Assembly (NCBI GenBank): GCA_036345935.2
Contig: JADWOT020001669.1
Location: 62,001-126,000, forward strand
Reading direction: 5' to 3'
Source: Taenia hydatigena
Lineage: Eukaryota; Platyhelminthes; Cestoda; Cyclophyllidea; Taeniidae
DNA length: 64,000 bases
The position numbers and the translations under genes were made by a program. Numbering within the stretch: the first letter of the stretch is position 1; each line of letters begins with the position of its first letter. The notes under the pieces were generated by a model, which worked only from the letters and a program-made list of their open reading frames with translations, ran no database searches and was not told where the DNA came from. Positions 57,091 through 64,000 of the stretch are shown here, one piece after another.

Positions 57091-59003
57091 TGCTGATTCA
57101 TAGGTGCGTACAAATGCCCTCTGTGTACATTTGATAAGCCTCTATTTATGCACGCTATTTGCTGTCTGTGCACTTTGCTGGGGTGTGACGCCTGAGTGTA
57201 GGATGCAGTGTTTTGCATTGGCCATAGTCACTGTCTGTTCTATGGGAATCCAACGCTGGTTTAGGGATAACTGCGTCTCTTCTGGCTTTCTTATGTTCCA
57301 CGCGTTCCATTTGTTTGCAGCCACCAGTTGTTTGGGTGCTTTCACCCAGCACTGGTATATTTTAGACATTGCTATTTCGAGTTTTTGTCCTCATTGACAG
57401 CTGGTCATGCCACTGGCTGACTCTGTTCATCTTGCGCATCTTGTTTTCGCTTTCCGTTTGGAAGGGTGGATGGCGTACGTTCGTATAGTACCTGTATTGT
57501 CATTTCCAACCTAACCAACGAAGGTTGTTTAGTGGGTTTTAATGAATATGCACGTGCATTTGAATGATTTTAACTGGAACAATTTGCTTGCGTTTGGTAC
57601 AAAGTATGCTAAATTCGTAGCTGCTGGGTTGAGTTCACTTCATGTTTGTAGGTAATGTACGGCGATTTGAGTCGTCGCACATGTAGGCATTTACAATGGG
57701 CTGTAATTATTACCTGCAAATAAGTGTTCTTATTTCCAAATTCGGAACGGTAGCGTGGAATTACGCACAGTTGTATCAAGCTAGTATGCTCTAATTAGTC
57801 TGCTTGGGGTTAGGAAGCTTGCTGCTGTTCCACCTCTTCGCAGTGCTTTCGGAATTGAGGAGAACCATCTCGTAATTTCATGTCCATTTTTACGCGCGCT
57901 CAAATTTTACTAAATGTCAAGCAATTTTCTGGATCCCTTTTCATTGATGTTATTATGTAAATGAGCAAAAAGGCGTGAGAAAGGACGCTGTTTTGACTGT
58001 TTAGTGTTCCTTGTGTAAACTACCGAACTGTACACGTTTATTATTGTCAAAGGAAGCATCCTAGAATGCCTGTCTCCGAAACACTTGTGAATGAAGTGTT
58101 TATTGGGAACGTATTGTCACTGTGATGATGTTCGCTCCTCTTGACGGCCAATTATAAGTAGACCTCTCCCGGGACAGGCAAATGTGCACTACCAAGCGTT
58201 AACCTTTATCTATTTCTTTGCTTGCGGTCTTTCTACCTATCTGTTGATTGGGTTATTTGGCTGGTTGATGTGTGGGTGGATAGACAGGCGAAGGTGGGGA
58301 CCTGCCCGCCTAGTTATCTTTATCAGCTTCTCCCCAGCGGCATGAGATGTGGCGTCGGAACGTTTGTGCAGTCCTGCTTGATGTGGGTGGTCGTGTTGGA
58401 ATCGCTACATCTTCGTCAGAGCATCTGACTGTCGGAGATGATAAAGCAACACCCTAACGCCCTCGTGACTCGTGTTCCGAGGAGCATTGCTTCACTTTGA
58501 GTGCATTTTTGCTGCTAACAATGGTTAAGGTAGAAGTTAGTCATCGTGGAAAGGAATGGGATGTTTCTCCTTACCCAGCTGCCTTAATTACGCGAGGTAC
58601 TTGTGGTTCTACCGTCTGAGGCACACGCACATATTGGCCGGTCCATTACACAACGTTGATTGACTTAGTGCTGTCATGCGCATATCCAATGCAGTGGAGT
58701 TGTGTGTGCACTAGGCGGCGTGGGATGAAGAGGGGTGTGTCATTAGCATAGGCATGCCCAAGGTATAGGGCCAAGTGTTTGGTGTACACGGACCTCCAAC
58801 TTCGCACCCAAGCACATGACAACATGGAGCGTTTGTCGCATTCCTTTTTTAATACAGCGTTTGCTGTTGAGCTGATAAGCCCTACGCAGACACGGACAAA
58901 GGCGCGGTGTGGTCCAGTTTGCACCTTGGTGTCGTAACGTTAATTGGCTTTGTGTTAGTCGCACGAGTGCTTTTTTCGCGATGCGCCGCCTCTTCAGTGG
59001 TAC

Positions 59004-59617
59004 ATGGGCAGTGATGCGAATCTGGATATGACAGCCGTTGCAAGCAGTGTCTTGGTTCCGCCTTTCCCTCTACCTGTTATGGGTGCTGTTTTGAGAGATT
59101 TCTTTGCAAGGTACTGGAATTCTTCGGTTATTTATTTACCACCTCTGTTCTTGTTTATTCACACAGACGCAGGGTTCTCTTTACCCCATTCCAAATTGGT
59201 GAAACGATGAATTGCTTTAACAAGAAAAACTACCTCAATATGAATGAACACGAAGAACTGACATGTTGCATCAACTTGACGGAAACTCAGGTTGGTTAAG
59301 CTTTGAGGTGTTACATGAGCTTGCTTGGTGGACGGCTAATCGAATGTTGTGATTAATTGTCAACGATTGAATTGTCGAAACTCGTCATACTTTGGCTTTC
59401 CTGCTAGGTTCAAATGTTTTTCCAGAATCGGCGCCACAAAACAAAGAGGGTCGGTGGGAAAATTTCTAGCAATGCAACGCCTGTAACGCAGCCAAATGTT
59501 CGTGACTTGGGGAGAATTCTGTGTCAACGGCTCATATCTATTTATAGTACTTTCGATATTGACCCGACGTCGTGGATGAGTTTCAAATGGGACGAGCCAA
59601 TAGAAAGTGAGTTCTGA
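59004..59617 (+). CDS. Divergent NK2-class homeobox gene, open copy
   Basis: Three plus-strand exons join in phase: 59,004-59,110; 59,167-59,290; 59,408-59,617 (introns 56 and 117 nt), giving about 146 residues. The homeodomain reads RRVLFTPFQIGETMNCFNKK, then YLNM, EEL and INLTETQ, and after the intron VQMFFQNRRHKTKR. Length and landmarks (RRVLF, Phe20, Tyr25, Leu40-Thr41, Gln44, Gln50-Asn51) fit the NK2 class, and the intron lies between homeodomain residues 44 and 45. Oddities: the near-invariant Trp48 is Phe and the NK2-typical Tyr54 is His. Both should weaken folding or DNA binding. The first exon is the least certain; the frame is open upstream to 58,959, so it could be longer or internal. 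Probable role, if active: transcription factor. Confidence 0.7.
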
Positions 59618-59619
59618 TT

Positions 59620-62600
59620 CGATTAGCTCAGGCAAAGGTACTTTTAGCGTTGTAACTGTTTGTCTTTCGTCTGGGCTCAGGCAACTACCCACACCTTAGC
59701 CAGGAGCAGCAGCAGCAGCCGTGTCCAAAAACTTTTGGCTGGCATTTAAAATTCACTGGCTCAGATTTGCACCACCTTCATCGGTGCTAGCAGTAGTGAG
59801 TCTTTTGTGTGCATAATACGCTACCGGTTAATACTACGGCTATTTTTATGTAAATTGAGTGCTAACCAGGTTGACAAATATTGCAAGTGCAGTCGGAAAA
59901 GATTCACTAGAGAAATAACGGAAGCCCTCATAGAATGCGGCATAAGAGCTACTACAATGCCAGATAAAATGGCATTTATGTTGTCAGCGAGACAGTGATT
60001 TGAAACAGCCCTCGCAAAAAGCATGGAAGTGTGTTGATTTTCCTTGATTCATTCGCATTGCCACTGACGTTCAGCAAGTGCTTTTGGTCACAGAGTTTGA
60101 CTTTGAGGTGCGGCATTACCAGTCCTTCATTAAATATCGTCTCCCCGTAATTGTGTCAAAGAGCTGGTATGAAGGATGCTGTTAGAGCTCATGCAAATGG
60201 CAGCACAAATGCAACTTTTAAGGAGGTATCAAGTCAGATGGAGTGCCTCTATCCCGGGCCAGTAAATTTATTCGCTGTGCCCTCCAATTTGTTAGTTGGA
60301 AGAAGTGCAGTGAGGAAGATGAATGAAATAAATGCAAGATTTCTGAACCTTAGGTCATGCTACCATCACCGTGTGCGATATGACCGCACTGGAGAGCTTG
60401 ATAATTAGGAATGCTACCTACGCACACAGAGATTCTTCAACAACCTTCTGGTCCAGGTGATCTATTCGATCATGCAATATTGACAACCTCATAGGATGAG
60501 ACTAATTAATATAAACAATGCATTGTGGGATTATGGGCTCAGGAGAACCTTGAGTCTGCAACCGAGTAGGAGTAGGAGTAGGAGGAGAAAAAGGGGGCGA
60601 TTTGTAGTAGTCACACGTTGCTGCGATTTTAATGTTAACACGTGTATGCTACTTTATTATTTTAAGGCTCTGCGGCATCATTCACATCAAACAACTCAAG
60701 TCGCAAATCTTGCAACTTACAGTGCAGACGCACAGGCGTGAAATAACTGAGGGGATCGAGAAAGCTGTCAACGTTTGAGAAGGTCGATCGTAATCTCAAG
60801 CAGTGGATGTGATCATGACAACTAATGGATGCTTCTTTTCGCACTGAATGCAAGAACAGTAATCGTGAAGACGGTCAGTTTATTCTGATGTTGCTATCCT
60901 AAACAAAGCATTAATAGCTAAGAGTTTGGCATTGGGCTAGTTCAGTTGGAATATTTTACGCATAGTTTGCAGACACTTATGATGCTAATGTTGCAGCGCG
61001 CAGCATTGACATTCTCGGATAGCTTTGGCATGCTCTAGCTATTTAGTTGACAGCAGGTCTATCTAGCAGAATTTTTCCACTTCACTTACTAGTGTCAAGT
61101 CCCACCAACTGTAAGGCAAGCATCTCTCTGAAGACTTCTCATGTGACCATTCACGGAATGCCTTGTGGCGTCAATTCGTACTGGCAATGAAAGTGGATGA
61201 CAAGAATTCGCCTCTCCTCACATATGCTGCAACCATTCACCTCATCAAGTTAGATATTTACAAAAAGCATAAGTTAGTGATAATTGGAAAATTCTGACGA
61301 ATATTTGAAAAAACGAATGTACCGTTGTGATGTTGCAGCGAATACAACTTCCATCTCTACCATCGCGACCACAAAAGCACGCTGCTGGCGCAAAGGGGAA
61401 AGTGGATTGGACAACTGCGCTTTTCACCGGCCACTCCCCCCGTGTGTTCGTGATCGGCACTGCAAAGCAGGTTAGTTAGACCTAAGGGCAATTTATTAGC
61501 CACCAAGCAAGCAAATGCCAAGGAATAAACGTGATGTTAACTAAATAGCTAGGGCCTGATGCAGTTTATTGAGCTTGTCAAAATTAAGCACTGCAGCCAT
61601 TACTATAAAATGGAATATTATCTTGTGTGTATGGACTAAAAAAAGGGTGCAGGTGGCTCTCTTTCCTTCTAAATCGGTGAGGTTGCAGAATAGCGGATAT
61701 TCTCAATTAGGGAAAAGACGTATTGGCCACCATGCTACACAACGCATTCCTCCATCGCCGTTATGCAGCGTATTCAGACATCGCTCTTTTGAATGCAAGG
61801 CAGTTCACATGTAAAGAGGTCTGTCAAAAGTGTATCCAATTTGACCCCTAGTAAGTAGACCATCCTTCTTAAGTGGGGCAAACTGGCTCAAATAAGCACA
61901 GAGGTCGGCTTCGTGCAAAAGACTCTCTTGCGGTTATTCATCCCTTGTTTGTGCTTGTCGCGACTGTTTCGAGCATGCTTTTAGACCACCCGTTCCATGG
62001 TCACTACCCGTAGCTGTGTGTTGATTGGTGGGACCGTCGACGTGGTTGTGCAATGATCCGAGGGATGCGTTTGCACGTCTGTGCGTTTACTCCAGCTTTG
62101 CAGAAGAATAGGTCTCAACGAAGACATGATTCAGAGGACAAATACTAAATGGAAGAAATTGTAACCATTTGTAAGACATCAGTAATCAGACGGATACTAA
62201 TGGAACCATGCTAAGGTGATGAGGCGTTGAATTTAAGTTGCTGATCAAGCTATTTCGTCTATGCAAAAGGGTGATCTGATTTGTGGGCCTTGAAAGTGAC
62301 ATGGAACATGGACCTAACTCTGATAGACATTACCGTCGACCGCTTCGACAGGCTAAGCGTTGTAATCCCTCACGCATATGATACATCGACCTGTGTGGAC
62401 TCTCGCCTCCAAAACAAATCATTATAGCGACTCCCAACTCCACGCATAGCTCCCACGAGAACGTCTTTAAAAGACATCAGTTTATTTATTTATTTTTGAA
62501 GAATTAGGGCACACTAAGTGGTTTCCATCAAAACATGCTATGAGGACCACAAAACAGTTGGAAGAGCAAAACACCAACATTAGAGCTACTAAATGAAAGA

Positions 62601-62650
62601 CAGCCAAGGCCAGTCTGCAGACGCTCCCTAGAGGAAGCCAATAACTCGCT
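59620..62650. other. Spacer between the two homeobox copies; weak candidate frames
   Basis: Plus-strand frames at 59,870-59,998 (after acceptor gctaaccag, VDKYCKCSRKRFTREITEAL), 60,166-60,408 (MKDAVRAHANGSTNATFKEV onward) and 61,284-61,475 (cysteine-containing, followed by a GTTAGT donor) have protein-like composition. None shows a known domain, and they could not be joined into a gene. An AGG-type and AGC-type short run occurs near 60,570 and 59,707. Confidence 0.25.
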
Positions 62651-62662
62651 TTATCAGTTCAA

Positions 62663-63900
62663 CTAACTTCTTGATGTCTTCGTCTTCACGATCCTGCTTT
62701 TGATCTGTTTCAGCACCAAGTCTACTATCGAGCAAATCCTTGAGTGTCCGAAATTGCTGCTTGTGCCTCGACAACATATCACCACCTTATCCTGAAGGGA
62801 CTTGCTACAGTGGTGATGCTGTTTGTTGGGCTCGTGTTGTGATTGGGAGCTTCCAGCAATTTCAAAACCTTCACTGAGGCCGCTGTCCCACGAGTCGGTT
62901 GATGGGGCGCTTCTCTCCATGGCACGAACCATTGGCTGTGTTAGAGGCGTCTCATTGCTAGAAATTTCCCACCGGCCCTCCTTGTTTTGCAGCGCTGATT
63001 CTGGAACCACATCTTCACCTAACGGAAGAGTCATAAGTATGACCGTTTTTTGACGACTCAATCGTAGACAATTGGCCACTACACACTAATGACTGTCTTT
63101 TAAACATGTTCATTTAACATTTTAATGCTTCACCAGCCTGAATCTCCGTCAAGTTGATGCGACGCACCGATTCTTCGCGTTCGTGCATATTGATGTAGTT
63201 TTCCTTGTTAAAGTATTTCATCATCTCGCTAATTTGGTACGGAGTAAAGAGAACCCTGCGACTGCCTTGTCTTTGTGCCCCAAATACTGTCTGGCGTACC
63301 TGAAGTTGTTTTGCGGTTGGCAGTGTAAAGAAGCTTGCTGAATCAGGCATAGATACGGCGTCAGCAAGTTGCTGGAAACGGAAGTGTTTTATAATTGAGG
63401 AGAAGTTTGCCGGAAGTTGTTGGCACGTGCTTGGCGGTGAGAACGGTTGCTGCACCTGTGGCTGTAGCAGCTGCTGACTTAGTTCTGATGAGGTGTCAAA
63501 TATGAGTGGGTTTGGCGTTGGGAAGTTTGGCATCGTAGTGGTAGTTTAAGGTTTGCCTGAGCTTCCACTTTGCTTTGGAGACAAAGACAAGTCGATGCCG
63601 GATGTCTGTTGTTGTACAAGCTTCGGAGAGCTGGTCGATTTCAGAATGCGTGTGGAATGTACAGGCATTGCCCCTAAGATATCCTATTCATTCGAAGTAG
63701 CTTCATCAATTTTTAGTCGTTTTAGTGGCAAAGGATTTAGTTGGATTTGTTTGCCTTTGTAGTTGTTCTTTATCGAATGCATAAGGGGAAGTGGATCTTG
63801 AAAGTACTAAAGATTTAGCCAGAGCAGAGACCGTCTCTTCCGCCTTTTGTGAGGTAGAAGGTGTTGCCTGTTCCACTTGCTGTTGCACGATTCGTAACAA
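62663..63900 (-). pseudogene. Divergent NK2-class homeobox gene, damaged copy
   Basis: Minus strand. Exon 63,533-63,138 starts MPNFPTPNPLIFDTSSELSQ, is Gln/Pro-rich, and from residue 89 reads RRVLFTPYQISEMMKYFNKE, then NYINMHEREE and INLTEIQ. Exon 2 begins at 63,018 with VKMWFQNQRCKTRR, keeping Trp48, Gln50 and Asn51. Landmarks and the 44/45 intron (119 nt) match the NK2 class and the plus-strand copy. Lesions: the donor is GC (63,137-63,136) where the plus copy has GT; one A is missing near 62,966, giving a stop at 62,943-62,941, although the other frame stays open to 62,663; and upstream coding-like sequence in the frame of the ATG exon has TAA at 63,548-63,546 and TAG at 63,686-63,684, with a further Gln/Ser-rich open stretch at 63,900-63,706 in another frame. 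GC donors can work, so limited activity is not excluded. Confidence 0.65.
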
Positions 63901-64000
63901 AGCTGATACGGCTAATTGTTAAGCATGCGATTTCGCCCTTCCTCTGGGTACAAATGGGCATTCTGCATTAGTGCATCTGTACAAGCAAAACGAGTGAAAT

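Larger units (their letters stand above)
54000..58640 (+). repeat. Unit C: direct copy of unit B (promoter to 18.55 kb)
   Basis: Collinear with 13,800-18,550. It shares the promoter-like segment, the 67-nt ATG exon, the TG run, the gatcttatcataggctta block, the gtgctttcac block and the final segment around 58,190-58,520. It stops before the part of B that holds the kelch-like exon, so C carries no visible kelch sequence. Relative to B it lacks about 550 nt (B 15,755-16,305) and has its own stretch at about 56,260-57,090. Confidence 0.8.

Noticed and set aside
1..64000. Spliced-leader RNA, tRNA, rRNA, CRISPR or prokaryotic features
   Set aside because: No recognisable sequence for any of these was found by reading; a tRNA or covariance-model scan would be decisive.

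Overview
The window is animal nuclear DNA. Genes are split by short introns (46 to about 475 bp) with ordinary GT-AG borders. Most sequence is non-coding, and several kilobase-scale blocks occur twice or more. I infer a flatworm, possibly a tapeworm, from the compact introns and the very divergent homeobox, nitrobindin and BTB/kelch sequences. This is a guess, not a proof. No bacterial operons, rRNA, CRISPR arrays or clear transposase and reverse-transcriptase genes were seen.

Layout. Position 1 to about 1.4 kb is an inverted copy (unit A) of the upstream and promoter region of a larger unit at 12.8-19.9 kb (unit B). Unit B recurs in direct orientation at 54.0-58.6 kb (unit C). The later part of B recurs inverted at 30.8-29.1 kb (unit D). 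The units share a promoter-like CCAAT site, a 5' non-coding exon ending in a splice donor, a 67-nt exon starting with ATG, and, in B and D, kelch-like coding sequence. I read them as a decaying, locally amplified gene family, probably BTB-kelch. A separate BTB-BACK remnant lies at 9.35-8.77 kb (minus) between two inverted-repeat arms.

Genes outside the units. (1) A nitrobindin-like heme-domain gene on the minus strand (33.37-31.99 kb) splices in phase over four exons and keeps the C-terminal histidine that aligns with the heme ligand. (2) A two-exon 3' gene end lies at 27.30-26.83 kb (minus). (3) A cysteine-rich EGF-like terminal exon lies at 36.80-36.58 kb (minus). (4) A multi-exon gene that may encode a secreted protein lies at 53.88-52.13 kb (minus); its family was not recognised. 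(5) Two divergent NK2-class homeobox genes face each other in inverted orientation: an open plus-strand copy at 59.0-59.6 kb and a damaged minus-strand copy at 63.9-62.7 kb.

The rest (about 4-7.9, 10-12.7, 20.5-26.8, 33.4-36.5, 37-42 and 45.5-48.8 kb) is gene-poor. It holds degenerate repeats, including a 1.5-kb tandem duplication at 42.0-44.7 kb. All exon borders come from reading splice motifs and reading-frame phase by eye; none has transcript support here. Several coding calls cover only part of a gene.
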